A stretch of 64,000 nucleotides of DNA from Deroplatys truncata. Taxonomy: Eukaryota; Arthropoda; Insecta; Mantodea; Mantidae. The stretch is from assembly GCA_030765065.1 (NCBI GenBank), contig CM060975.1, positions 197,192,507 through 197,256,506 of the forward strand, in the 5' to 3' direction. Shown piece after piece: positions 45,140 to 57,412 of this stretch; within the stretch, counting starts at the first letter, position 1, and every line of letters begins with the position of its first letter. Below the pieces are notes generated by a model, which made no database searches, was not told the origin of the DNA, and worked only from the letters and a program-made list of their open reading frames with translations. A program made the position numbers and the translations under genes.

Positions 45140-46108
45140 TGTGTCTGTGAACAGCATAACTCAGAAATAAACAGTCGGATAAACACCAAACTTGGTATTT
45201 AGGTTCAGTATCTTCCAGAGATGCGACACGAAGGTTTTCAAGAAAATCCCCCCAACCCAGATTGCCCTTCACATGGAACATTTTTCGAAAATTTTAATTT
45301 TCTCAAAAACGGCTCTAACGATTTTGCTTAAAATATCATATGTTTAAGATATTTTCATGACTAATGAAATGCATATCTTGAATTTTCTGGGAATGTCTCC
45401 AAAAGTATTCTCCATTGTGAACGACTTTTGCATAACTGGTAAACCATACGATTTGACAAAATTTTACTACACAAAAATGTAGATCGCGTTAAAATACACA
45501 ATTTATGTCATACATTTTTTTGTTGAGTGAACCATTTTCGAGATATTGCTTGTTATTCCCTTAAATTTTCTAATACTTAAACGTTTTTTTAAATTCGTTA
45601 TTTTATTTCTTTTTTGTCCTGGTAATGCAAAGAAAATGGAATACTCCACAAAGCAACCAGCTCTTAAAATATTTGACTATAGCTTAAAGCCTACCAATTC
45701 CCCTTGCATCTACAAGAAAATTAGCAATAAGATTAACATCTCGATATTTCGATTAACATGAAGCATATGAAGAATAAGCGTTTGTAAAAATAGTTTGTAC
45801 AAGAGTAGAGAAAGTCATGTGAGTGTAACACATCATATTTGTTTATTTTGATTCCTTATTCCTCGTCACAAAATAAATAGCCTTTTATAAACCATTTTCT
45901 AATGAGAAAACAGTATATAAAATGTAGGTTCCCATTTAAAAGAATTAAATTGACTCTAAAAGGACCACCATAAGATCCTCCAAATAAAACATGACTAATG
46001 GCATTTACTTTACTCCATAATATCAAGCACCTTTTATTCAAGACATTTCCTTCTACAACGCTTAGTTTTGTAGATATTGTACAGCCTCAACTTAAATGGT
46101 CCACCCTG
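44757..46108. mobile_element. Foldback/MITE-like element with long inverted ends, TA duplication
   Basis: The arms (about 44757-44942 and 45895-46108) are imperfect inverted copies; shared blocks include CTAAGCGTTGTA and GTAAATGCCATT. The outer ends are CAGAGTGAATC (left) and CAGGGTGGACC (right, minus strand), with TA at 44755-44756 and 46109-46110. No ORF. The TA duplication fits a Tc1/mariner-mobilised element. A family A copy sits in its middle. Confidence 0.82.
44943..45845 (+). repeat. Dispersed repeat family A, full length, nested
   Basis: TTTTTACTTTCTCTACTACG through AGAGTAGAGAAAGTCATGTG and GTGTAACACATCATA. A TG/TCTG core is at about 45077-45138. It lies inside the foldback element. 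The 81- and 107-codon frames are translations of the repeat. Confidence 0.9.
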
Positions 46109-46110
46109 TA

Positions 46111-46683
46111 AAATCCGCATAGGAAACTACAGAGTATATAATAAACATGAATGTATATGAATATAATGGGCGTCATTCCAAATTTTTGTTACTGGGTAAG
46201 TTTCGCGACTGTTAGGTAGAAATAACTGTTCATTACATAATAATATAAACAATTATGAATGTGATGCTGTTTAGTTTTCTTAGAGTTGACTTTGAGAACT
46301 AAGTTGGTTGTGTTAAAATTTTATATCGCAAATATATATCCGTACTTTTATATTACTGTGAAATATTATCGTGTTGTAGTTTGAAATATATTACAACTAG
46401 ATTTTCCTGCTGTATATATAACTAGAAATATTCTGTAAACATATTGGGAAACATGTAAAGTGTAAAACAGATACTGAAATGCCAGTCTCCAGTTTTCGTA
46501 CTATTTTAGGTTTGGAAACAAGAAGTCTCTAGATATTCACAAATATTCTGTTACTATCGATCGTTTATTTTGTGGCAAATCCTGTACATTAGTAGAAGTT
46601 ATCAAATTCAGTATGCAGATCTTTTAATGACCCATTAGGAGGATCAGGGGGCAACTTGAAGCTGGTTATCGAGACCCAGGAGA

Positions 46684-46732
<49 letters not shown>

Positions 46733-47399
46733 TACGATCGAACATAACGACAAAAATGTGCTGAATTCATATTAGGAATGGGTTTTGTAGGAAAGACAGA
46801 AAAACAAGTTTTGTTTCCTCGAAGCAGATGTATTTACCTGCTTGGGCGACATCAAGCCTACCGGAAGTTTCGCTTTTGTACTCTGGCTCGGATGGGTAGT
46901 TTACAACGGTTTCAAAGCTTAGAAGGGTCAGAAAGTATACGTGCCTTATCTACGATCTAAGAATATTCGTGGGAATATTTTAAAACTCAAAATAAGCTGT
47001 AAGAAGCAAATGTGAAAGTTGTCAAGTGGGGGTAGCCAATAATAAAATCATGAAACAAAAATGATAGCCAATCAAAAGATCGCGTATGCATCACATGATA
47101 CGTTTGAACGTAAAACAGAACGAAACATAAGAAAGGTGGGGGAAAATTCTAGGTTTGGGGAAAGGCGTGAAAAAGGAAAAGAAACGCCGAGAGTCATTCC
47201 GGTACAAATTAACCACGAGGACGGTCGACGAAACGAAATTAGAAGAAAATAATCAGAAAATTTATAGTGCAAAAATGAAGTTGTGAAATCTAGGCAATTC
47301 GAGGGCTAGTCGGAGAAACACATAAGTAGCGACTTCGAAAGTGATAAGAATAACAGTGGTTTCGACGACGAAGGTAGCGGGTCGACCAGATAGGAATCT
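46111..47399. other. Unassigned; (AAT)n at 46684-46731
   Basis: The first 20 bases on the minus strand encode SVVSYAD, the upstream half of the interrupted LINE active site. A trinucleotide run of about 15 AAT units follows later. Otherwise nothing recognised. Confidence 0.4.
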
Positions 47400-47620
47400 A
47401 CGTAACAAAATAAAAAAATAACTCAAACTTAGCCGCCAGTATTATTAATATCATCAAGGCAGTGTCACCACCCCTGAAAACTAGAACCTCAGCTCTACCA
47501 AAAACAAATTCCAAATCCCTGCCATTCAAACATCGAACCCGGGACTCTGAGTCCACTGAAGCAACTGCCAGGAACAACACAGATGTGTCAGAGGTCAGCG
47601 TCAAACTGACCCCCTAAGTT
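47400..47620 (-). mobile_element. Possible tRNA-type SINE
   Basis: The minus strand carries CAGAGTCCCGGGTTCGATGT, a B-box match, and a T-rich tail (TATTTTTTTATTTTGTTACG). Only this one copy is seen, so the family is unproven. Confidence 0.4.
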
Positions 47621-47821
47621 ACGAGAAATGATTAGGCTACTGATTATTATTGCTCCACTAAAAGAAATATTACAACTGTACTTTAAATACAAATATTTCA
47701 GCGCGAAAATTGCTAAAAAAATGACATTTCTAGTTTTAGGTCCAGTCTTATATATTGGAAACTTCCTTTTTAACTTGATATATAATTTATTATTGCAGGC
47801 AAAATACTTATATTGAATACT

Positions 47822-48125
47822 TATGTGATCTGGTGGTTAGCATGCTAGTCTCTAGCTCCAGAAAACCTAGGATCGATTTACGGATAAACGGTGCGAATTT
47901 TTCTTTTACCAGCATTACTCCCCATCCTCCCTAGGGTCTGGAAGTATCAGTGAGAGTGCAAAAGTGTGTGTGTATTTGAATTTAACTTTTACAAAGAAAA
48001 CTTAAAGTAAAAACCCAAATATTAAAATAATAGTTAACGAGAGAATATCATTGCTTATGGGCCATTGTTCCAAAGGCAAAGCCGCCGATAAGAACTTAGA
48101 TTTAACATACAAATGGAAAAAAAAT
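47822..48125 (+). mobile_element. SINE family B, diverged
   Basis: Head GTGGTTAGCATGCTAG, degenerate B box (GGATCGATTTACGG), then the shared body blocks TCTGGAAGTATCAGTGAGAG, GTGTGTGTAT and GTTCCAAAGGCAAAGCCGCC followed by GATAAGA. It ends in an A-rich tail near 48115. It matches 62706-62998 in order. Confidence 0.78.
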
Positions 48126-49785
48126 TATTTTAAGTATATTTTTAAAAATTGTTCTGTATCTGCCATGTTGTACTGTGAATCCTGCACTACAAACTTTAGA
48201 GTAGAGAGGCAAACTTTAGCCTAGGGGAAGTTTTGCTCTAGAAGTTGGTACCGCTGTTAAATACAGCAGCTTCTGTATTCTCATGCCATGCTGTTTTTTT
48301 CTTTGCAAGTATATGCGAGTTTGTTTTCTCCATGTTTACTTTGAACAACTTTTTCTGCAAATGACAATTTCAGGTATAAATTATCCTTTTTCCCAGAAAC
48401 TATTGAATGAAGATAGCTGTATTAAATTTTAGGAGGATAAAAACAACTTCTAAGTGCTGTTTTGGATCTACTTTGGTGTTAATAAGATGGTTGGTTATGT
48501 TTTAAAAAGTAATTTCTGATAAATGTTAATCAAATGCTGTTAAAAGTGAAAATAAATCCTATCTTCCTTAATAAATATATGTACTTATTGGATAAAAGTC
48601 ACTTTAGAATGAATTTAGTTAGTGGGACAGGATTTTTAATCTTCTCTTACAAGTAAGATTATTTCTTTAGGCTAAATGTTTCGTTGGGAAAATCACATGA
48701 ACGTTTGGGAATCTTACAATCTTGTCCACTCCCATGCAGAAATTTAATTGACGCTCCTGACCTTCTAAGAGTCCCACGAGAACAAAATACGTATGTTTAA
48801 CATAAACATAGCATCTTTAACTTAAACATAAAACTGAATGTCTATTTTACACAGAAGTACGAGTGTACTTGAGTTTTGTAGTTTTGCGTGCGTGGATTCA
48901 TTTTCTGAGATACGAAAAAGTTTTTTTTTCTTCTCTGCTGTCTTCAGCCTGATGTTGTACAATATTAAGAAAAACAAAATGCTTACATATATTACCCCCT
49001 GCTGATGGCCTTGCTGTTAAATTTATGAACGGAGAAGGAATATAATTTCTCCCAGACTTCTGACGAGCTTTTTTAGCGAGTAGGAAAGGTTTTCAATTAC
49101 ATGAGGTTACTGCGTCGAGATAGGTTCATTATTTTCTCGTAAGCCAAGGTTAGGATCACCACACGACTTTGTATAAAAATACTTCTCTAAAGTTTATCTT
49201 GTTTCCATATACGGCCCCTTCACTTTGCATACTCTAAAGAAAGAAAATGAAACGTGTAGATAAGACCACTAGTAATAAGATGTTTTGATGCTTCTTCCGC
49301 AGGCATTTTAAAGATGTTATTTTTTCTTACATTACTACAAAATCTGAAATAATATCATGGATATTTTGCATAAGAATGACATTAGCTGCCTTTACCGTCT
49401 AATGTATGCTAATACTAAAACCTGTTATACTAGTGTATATGCTTATTGCCTTCTTTGTAACAGAAGAACTGCTGAATTTACTTGAATTACCATATGACAC
49501 GTACGTCGTCCAAAGCAGTGATCGTAATGTGGCCGGAAATTAAAGATTCTAAATATTTTAGTTATTGCATTTTTAACAATAGCGTCTCAATCACGAACGA
49601 AGGTGGTTTCATAATAGCAAAAACACCTCGATGTCATTGTCACGTCGGTATCTATTTTAGGATGTATTTGTGTCAACCTGCTTGCTGTTTAACCGTCAAA
49701 TTTGAAAATTTTGAGCTATAAATCGACATTAGGAGGCACTACCAGGATTCGAACTTTGAAGGAGAGTCCAGCGACGAAGAATGCG
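48126..49785. other. Unassigned AT-rich sequence
   Basis: No recognisable feature in about 1.6 kb. A 79-codon frame at 49482-49721 has no motif. Confidence 0.4.
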
Positions 49786-50455
49786 TATTATGAACTGGGC
49801 TCAAGGAATAAGGAGAATTTTACAGGAAATAGGAATGGGTAACTAATGGGTGGAGAGAGAGGGGTTAGTTAAAGGTTTCTGGAAAGTGAGGAACAGAGTA
49901 GAAGATATAGAGAAACAAGAATTATTTCAAAGTCTGGAAGGAAAGAAAAGTTTGGAACTATATAGACAATTAAAGGTGGACTGGGGAAGGGAGAAGCATG
50001 TGGATTGTAGGTAATAGGTTAGTGAGAGAAGGGAGGACCTGGTCTAGATTAAGTGCACATAGGCTAAGGGGAGATAGGAAGGGAGCGAATTTGGATAGAT
50101 GTCCTCTTTGTGGAGAAGCACATAATGATTTGCATTATATAATTGAATGTGAAGAAACTAAGTTGTGGAGAGATCAGTTTTTATCTAAAGAATGGTAAAA
50201 TGTTAACAAAGAAGTATTAAAAGTTAGGATAATGAAAATACAAAAGGAGAGGATATAAAAAGAATAGGAGAATATATGGGGAGAGTAAGAGAAAAATGGT
50301 TTAGAAAAATAAAGCAATATGAATTTGTTATGACCTACTATGCATAAATAACCACGATGTTAAAAGCATGGTGGATCAAAGAAAGAAAAAATAGCAACTC
50401 AAAGTAATGTATTAAAATTTGTAAGAATTTTGTATAGTTATGGAAATAAATAACA
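49786..50455 (+). pseudogene. LINE ORF2 C-terminal fragment
   Basis: Plus strand. QELFQSLEGKKSLELYRQLK is followed, after a frameshift, by RLSAHRLRGDRKGANLDRCP then LCGEAHNDLHYIIECEE, which ends in the Cys/His finger typical of the tail of many LINE ORF2 proteins ('CPLC......H.+.EC'). Another frame then gives RIGEYMGRVREKWFRKIKQY before a stop near 50345. The 3' part up to about 50455 is probably 3'UTR. RT motifs are absent, so this is a 5'-truncated, frame-broken copy. Its sequence differs from the Jockey-like fragments elsewhere in the window. Confidence 0.75.
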
Positions 50456-50992
50456 AAATGTGTCGCACCAAACCGCCACTGGCTTAAGACCACGCGCTTT
50501 TCCCCCTTCTTGCAACCATGTGCGCTACAGCTGTCTTTTGCCGCCTTCGTTCGTGATTACCGTCAGGAACTTTAAAAATGCGCCTAGTAGCTTGCTTTCA
50601 CTGCCATTATTTAAAGAGATGTTTTACACAAACACTATAGAGGAGGAATGAAACATAATACCAGTGTTTCTAAATTGGAACAATACTAAATGAAACTCTT
50701 TTTATTTAAACCCATGGGTAGCAAAGTTTTGTTTCTATGCAAGGGTATGATAAGCACTAACAATGTGAAAGGAGGGGGCCTACTACGATACATTTAGCCC
50801 AATCTTATAGTGTTAGACAGTAACCTCTATTCATTTTGGAATAAACCATGCCACATTTCCCAACTGTATAGGTAGAAGCGGACCCGTTTTATGCATATTA
50901 GAGAGATGTCTGCACGGGCGAAATTCTTGAGTCCAGGCCGGTCCGACCCGACTATCTAATTTTGTTTTAAATAAAATTATTTAGTAGTTACT
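50456..50992. other. Unassigned sequence
   Basis: No recognisable gene or repeat. Confidence 0.35.
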
Positions 50993-51035
50993 CATCTTCT
51001 TCTTCTTCTTCTTATTATTATTATTATTATTATTA
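50993..51035. repeat. (TCT)n(TAT)n microsatellite at SINE head
   Basis: TCT units followed by ATT units directly before the head of SINE family E. Confidence 0.95.
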
Positions 51036-51345
51036 CATCATCAGTCCACGAAGCCCTGCTGCCTGCGATTGGAAGGGAATCGGTTCGATTTCCGGTATTG
51101 ACATGGGAATTTATTCACTTGCTGTTAGGCCTGGTAAATAATGCACTCCGATTGGGACTAGTTACAGAAATGTGGCGGCTGAGGTCCTGGAATCCACATG
51201 TAGTAAGTGACACGTTGATGGCATACTGCCTTACTGATCACATGCCACCCCTAGTACTGCAGCCTGTCCAGGATGTCCTGGGTGTGGGTGCACGGAGGGA
51301 GGCGGATTTTGCAGCTGCCATACTGTTGTAAAGTTATTCGCAATA
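51036..51345 (+). mobile_element. SINE family E
   Basis: B box GGTTCGATTTCCGG near 51081, then GACATGGGAATTTATTC, GGCGGCTGAGGTCCTGGAAT, GATGGCATACTGCC and a GGTGTGGGTG block. It ends near GTAAAGTTATTCGCAATAGA. Inverted match to 25641-25972. The 77-codon frame is a shadow. Confidence 0.82.
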
Positions 51346-51520
51346 GACAAAAACGAGTATTTATTTGTTATTACTAGTATTACTACTGCATTGGATGTGT
51401 GTATGCTGTTATAATTGTACTATTCTGGGAACCTCAACATCGCGGACCCCCCCCAAGTGATAAACTAATTTTTTCGTCTTTATTTTATCTTTAAAAGGAA
51501 AGAGTTTTCATTACTCTCTT
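51346..51520. other. Short unassigned spacer
   Basis: Includes a C-run near 51446. No feature supported. Confidence 0.4.
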
Positions 51521-51524
51521 TCTC

Positions 51525-52694
51525 AAGCATGTAATAAAGGATGTCCACAGGGCTCAGCCTGCAGTACCGGACTGTGGAACACATACCGATCTTCTGAAAC
51601 AGCAGCTACCACAAAACTACAGAATGCTTACCTTCGCAAATGATGCTTTGCTTCTGATAGAAGGAAATAACGCAAATTCCTTTACACGTACATCAAACAC
51701 TGCACTTCAAATTATATTTGAATAGGGGTTTGCCAACAAGTTGACTTTTAATCATGAAAAGACTTCAGCAATGATAGTTTCCAGAAAGATCACTAGATAT
51801 CCCAACTATTTTTAGGAATGGTCAGACAATCAAGTTTGTAAATCGTCTTACAAATCTTGACGTTATTTTAGATGAGAAAATTACGTATAAATATCATCTC
51901 GAAACGTTAGAAGAAAAAGAAAAGCCAGCCAGTTCCAGACTGCTCTAGCTTCAGCAACTAGGCCTGCTTGAGGCATCAATTCCGAGACGCTACGCATTAT
52001 TGATCAAGGGGCCTTTGAACCTGTACTATTATATTGTGTGCGCATTCCGACATATCATAGTTAAAACATTTGCACAGCAAAAACTACAGCAGATTCAACG
52101 TGGACTAATTTTACAGATTATACCTACTAGGATACCGCACAATTTCAAATGATGCAACTCTAATACACCCGGAATACCTCCTTTACACTTAACTGCTAAA
52201 GGCCGAGCTGAGTTTACTTGTGTCAAGAAAGGAATTAAGAACTGAATCAACGTCTGGATCTTCAAATGGAAAATAATGTAAATTTCTTAGAGTGGCCTAC
52301 ACTCATTATTTCCCATAATTCAACATCGTCATTACCGAACAATAGTTTGCAGGTGTATACAGTTGGTCACTGAACTGCAAGGGATGTAGGAGATTTGGTA
52401 AGATGCGCTTTTGTTGGATACTCCAGCAACAATGAAATACATTGAGATATTACACGGAACATATAACTTTGCGCTCAGTTTGGTGTCGCTGCTATCGTGT
52501 TTACGCGTAACGGCTGGTAAGCCATCATTCACAACATGCGTAGTTCCTCCTTTGACCATAGATAAACAAACGCAAAGCTATCTGTCCCAGGTAGTACATA
52601 TGAAGTTATGCCTTTACGCTCCATATCCCAAGCTGAATTATTTGCTATTCAACAGGCTGTAAACTGGATCATCAATTATGACTAAGTTGCATGT

Positions 52695-52736
<42 letters not shown>

Positions 52737-53190
52737 ACTCCCAGACTGCTGTTAATGTTTTACAGATAATGTAATCCTCATTCCAGAAAACAAACCTAAC
52801 AAACTATAATAGTCTTATATTCTTATTATGGATTAAGGAAGGATTACTAGGCAATGAAATAGATGAATTAGCAAAGGCAGCTGTGGACAGTCACAAAAAA
52901 TTCAATTACTCAAACTGTCCAGCATCACGTGTGAAGATGGAATATTGGACACATGGAACAGATACTGTACAAATAGTACCAAAGGCATGTCACTAAGATT
53001 TTATTTTTTCCGGACTTAAATACTCGCTTGAAGTGCAAAAACTTCAATCCAAATTTTCTATGCACACAGTTCATGCCAGGCCATGGAAAGTTTCAAGATT
53101 ACTTAAAAAGGTTTCACATCAATGTTGGAAGTACTTACCAATGTCTTTGTGACAGTGAAACATTTATTATATGACTGCCCTATTTTTTAA
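51525..53190 (+). pseudogene. LINE ORF2 pseudogene: RT, RNase H and C-terminal finger
   Basis: About 1.65 kb of decayed coding sequence in the correct order on the plus strand. RT: KGCPQGSACSTGLWN (canonical GCPQGS...LWN). Next comes LTFANDALLLIEG at the catalytic YADD site, where YADD reads FAND. Then GFANKLTFNHEKTSAMIVS and VNRLTNLDVILDEKITYKYH. RNase H: SQAELFAIQQAVNW, DSQTAVNVLQ and LGNEIDELAKAAVD. Tail: CTQFMPGHGKFQDYLKRFHI with a degraded Cys/His finger. Multiple frameshifts and stops (for example a stop replacing Trp before GFANK). A TA microsatellite splits the RNase H part. The RT plus RNase H order fits the I/R1/Loa group of non-LTR elements or a Jockey relative with RNase H. It is dead. 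Confidence 0.88.
52698..52734. repeat. (TA)n microsatellite
   Basis: About 18 TA units, inside the RNase H region of the LINE pseudogene. Confidence 0.97.
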
Positions 53191-54231
53191 ATTAAAATAT
53201 ATTTCTTTATTAATCATTTATCTTACTGTATAAATCAATGTTGATAACTCTGTATCGTTTATTTATAAAGCAATGTTGTTATAACAGTTTCTTATATTTT
53301 ATCCCATTTTTGTAATGTTATGGTAAATGTTCTTTAGTTTTTATTTTATTGTAAACTATAGCCCTAATTTACACCTGTATGTAAAATAGGGTTAATAATT
53401 GTTTTACAAGATACAAAAATCCCTAATTTGCATTTATTTTTTTCTAGGACCTTCAAATGTGTGAAAGAAGGTCCGAACTGTTTGTAGTTTGTATAGTTTG
53501 GTGAAAGATATGCCTGAAAATTGCTGTAAATTAACACGGAACTGGATAGAGCATTTCATTTCCATTAACACCAGGATATAAAAAGTATACTTATAGTGAC
53601 AAATCACTCTTTTGCCCACCTCCCTGGTGCGGAGGTAACCTGTCTGCCTCACATTCGAGCACCTTACCAGATAAGATTTTCTTTCCGGTGATTTTCTTAT
53701 GCTGAAAATATGAATGTCGGGTAACTATAAGCTTTATGGAACCTGGGCTCATTTGAGCATCATTTCACCTATTTCATTCATCGTCCGATACCTATTACCT
53801 ATCCGGTTAAAATAACGTTAAACTTAAAAAAATACCTTTAATCAAACTACAGCTGCATACATAAAAATAGTTCTTTTAGCAGTAACAGTCTATAGCTTTA
53901 TATATAAAATTAAACAAATTCCAGTTTTAACTTCAAAATACTTTTAAATTATAATAAAAAATGTTTCAGTTTTACTCACGAATGCTGCAGAAGCAAACTA
54001 TTGCTATTCAAGAATTTTAGCACAATCTGTGCACGATTTTTCCAGGCCACTAGTTATAGCATTATAAAACTTATAGACTATTCAAAAGGGAGAAACATCC
54101 ATTACATAATTAAGGTACCAGATACATGATATTGCGCTTGAAAACAAATTCAGTAAACACCATTTTATAATTTATCACGTTTAACAATTATTTCTAATTT
54201 CTTTCTTTCTTTCGGGAGGAGGGGAAATACG
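53191..54231. other. Unassigned AT-rich sequence
   Basis: No recognisable gene or repeat. Confidence 0.4.
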
Positions 54232-54725
54232 AGGTTCTACCCAAAAGTTCACGGAATGTCTGTGTAGCTCGTGAAGTCTACCTAGTACGACGAAACGCCG
54301 CCAAATAGTATCTCATACATTCTTTGTGACGGAGTACATCAAGCGGCTTGTGCTAGGAGGTCGCGTTTAGTTTTTATTCGTATTTCCCCATTGCTGTGTG
54401 TTGCACGACTTATGTTGAAGCAAGCATTTGGAAAGACGCTTTATGTCACAGTCAAACTTACGATTAGGTTAAACATTTTCAAGATGGCGGAACATCTTTT
54501 GATGTTAATCCCCGTTCGGGAAGGCCGTCAACCGGCATTACTCCTGAAAAATATCGCTGCTTTTCGGAATACGGTGCTGGAAGATCTTAGGCAGACCATC
54601 CAGGACAAATGCAATATTGCGGGACATGTGAGACGATTTTGTCCGACGGATTGCCGCAAAGTTTGTGCCGCGAATTCTCAGTGACAAGCAGAAACAGCAT
54701 CGCATACAAGTCGTGCATATATGTA
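54232..54725 (+). pseudogene. mariner-family transposase, 5' fragment
   Basis: A TIR-like AGGTTCTACCCAAAAGTTCA at 54232 is followed by MLKQAFGKTLY. In shifting frames come DVNPRSGRPSTGITPE, then DLRQTIQDKCNIAG, and then AAKFVPRILSDKQKQHRIQV. This is the N-terminal helix-turn-helix and linker region of mariner-type transposases. The catalytic half is missing and several frameshifts are present. No right TIR was found, so this is a 3'-deleted remnant. It is unrelated to the two Tc1-type copies. Confidence 0.75.
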
Positions 54726-55839
54726 CTCTAGAGAAGCTGGGAGTGTGGGACTCGCCATCCGAGAATGACCCTACCCACTAAAACTCCACCACCAGAAGGT
54801 TAGCTGTAGTAACGCCTTAAGCACCCGCGCATTCCATGGAAAAGGTAAGAACTGGCCCGCGGAGCGGTCACCAGTGGAATTAGAATTGACCAAAGGCTCA
54901 ACCTGTCCCCCAGAGGAATACAGAAGAGGATAGAGGGAAGTTCAGATGATTTGTGTGAATTAGTGGTGATGGTTTCGTCTGTTGTTGGATGATAGGGTAT
55001 GGCAGCTCGTGGGCTTCCATCAAATTGCGCATGAGATGCAGCTTTTTTGCAGTTGGAGAAAGTGATTCTGGAATTACTCATCTATGTTATAATGAGAAAT
55101 ACGCAGTGACAAATGCATATTGTGCTGTACTGATAAGCAATGGAGACAAGGAGACGTCTGGATTATCCAGTTAATTCTTGTGGTCCACAGGTGCCAATAT
55201 ACGGAACAACTGCTGGAAGTATGAACAACAGAGGCCTGAACGCTCTGGAAAGAGGAAGTTTGTGGGGAACCTCTCTTATAAAGTCCTTGTTCGTTCACTT
55301 TTATAAGAGAGAAAAAAAGTTATCGATAGTTGTCATTCCAGGGCTTCGACGTGCAAAGAGGTTCAGCGGGGTTAAGTGGGACATAATCCTAAAACTTGTC
55401 TCTAATAACCTTGCCCTGCTGACATGTATTATTCTGCTTTCCCTGATTGGCTAATGTATCTACACCTTTGCATGGTGATGATGATGATTATGACAAACTA
55501 TGCATGCTCGTGTGAAAAAAGCAATAAAAACGATTTGTCATGATAGATACACGTGCTTTTGTCATTCTAAAAGACAGGTTTAAACCGAATGATCCTCCTA
55601 CCTATTTGATAAGAATTGCATGCATTCCAAGAGCATTGACTCTGTTACGTAACATATTTGACTCTTGCCGTTATGAAAGTGTAAATTGAGAATTCTCTTC
55701 GAATACATTAATGTAAATGCTCATGTTTAATAAGGAACAAGTTTGTAACGCACATCAACCTATTTCACAACAGCAGCCAATGAGAGGTGACTAAAACCGT
55801 GATGGTTAAGAAATACAGTGCAAATTTAGAAGAGCAGCG
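54726..55839. other. Unassigned sequence
   Basis: No supported feature. Frames of up to 104 codons have no recognisable domain. Confidence 0.4.
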
Positions 55840-56680
55840 TTTTTACTTTCTCTACTACGTATAGTATGTAGGGGAAGTATTGTATTTCACCCAAAAATTC
55901 GATACCGAGATTTCACCGGAAATATATGTTTTGAGACCCCCTGAATCCCAAAAAAAAGCATTTTTGGAAACATGTCCGTGTGTGTGTCTGTGAACAGCAT
56001 AACTCAGAAACGAACAGTCGGATAAACACCAAACTTGGTATTTAGGTTCAGTATCTTCCAGAGATGCGACACGAAGGTTTTCAAGAAAATCCCTCCACCA
56101 CAGATTACACTTTACATGGAAGATTTTTCGAAAACTTAATTTTCTCAGAAATGGCTCTAACGATTTTGATTAAAATATCATATATTTAAGATACTTTTAT
56201 GACAAATAAAATGTATATCTTGAATTTTCTGGGAATGTCTCCAAAAGTATTCTTCATTGTGAATGACTTTTGCATAACTGGTAAACCATAAGAGATAGAC
56301 AAAATTTTACTACACAAAAAATGCAGATCGCGTTAAAATACACAATTTATGTCATATACATTTTTTTTGAGGGAAACATTTTCGAGATATTGCTTGTTAT
56401 GCCTTTAAATTTTCCAGTACTTATACTTTTTCTCAAATGGGAATTCGTTATTCATTTGTTTTATGTACTGGATATACAAAGAGAATGGAATGCGCCACAT
56501 AGCAACCAGCTCTTAAAAGATTTGACTGTCGCTTAAAGTCTACCATATTCCCCTTGCACCTACAAGGAAATTAGCAATAAGATTAACATCTCGATTAACA
56601 TGAAGCATATGGAGAATAAGCGTTTGGTAAAAGAGTAGAGAAAGTCATGTGTCAGTGTAACACATATGATTTTTTGAATG
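55840..56680 (+). repeat. Dispersed repeat family A, full length
   Basis: TTTTTACTTTCTCTACTACG through AAGAGTAGAGAAAGTCATGT and GTGTAACACATATGA. The TG core is short. It is among the best-preserved copies. Confidence 0.9.
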
Positions 56681-57289
56681 TAAATGTTATGCTATTTATT
56701 GGAATATCTGCGTATCTGCAAATAAAGAGCGTCTTAAGTTCCATAAATTTATCTACTAGTAAATAAACTGTGTTTTGTTTTCGCTTATTTCCTCAAGCTA
56801 AGCTTGGTTCTTTCTTCTCCGACAGTACTTCTATAATATTTCTTTTCTCATAAATTTCCTGAAATTACTGTACGGGAGGTTTGGAATATGAACGTTTCTA
56901 AAATACGTTGTATCTTAATTTTTCTGGATGTATCCATAGCTTAATGCAGTATCAGTAACAAGATTTATGCGCTTTTCGAGATTAGAGGTTCATATCAAAA
57001 TGGACCACTTCTCCATTAGGTATGCCTTCTCTTTTGTATGCTTGCCTCACTAGTTGTAACCACAGAAATATCTTATCTGTTTCACACTTTTCTCCAATCT
57101 TTAATCGGTGAAACACTTGTCAAATCAAATATTATTATCAGAGCTAATTTAATGTATTTAGCACAACGAGCTGTTTTAAATGTAGGTCATCTGGTTTACT
57201 TTCTCTGCCGCTTACCGATGATACGTAGAGGGACTATAACATTCCAGACAGTATGTAGTGAGTAGCTTTTTTTTAAAAAAAAATCGTAC
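56681..57289. other. Unassigned AT-rich sequence
   Basis: Nothing recognised. Confidence 0.4.
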
Positions 57290-57408
57290 GTGATACATTC
57301 ACATGACTTTCTCTACTCCTGTCGCTTATTAGCGGGTATACAAATTATTGATAGAGGGTAGATAGAGCATGACGATAAAGGGCAGGGAAAGTCATGTGAA
57401 TGGATCAC
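57290..57408. mobile_element. Palindromic MITE made of two family A right ends
   Basis: About 119 bp with inverted ends: left GTGATACATTCACATGACTT, right its near-complement (GTCATGTGAATGGATCAC). The ends equal the right terminus of family A. Only about 70 bp lies between the arms. It abuts the left end of a family A copy. Confidence 0.85.
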
Positions 57409-57412
57409 ATAT

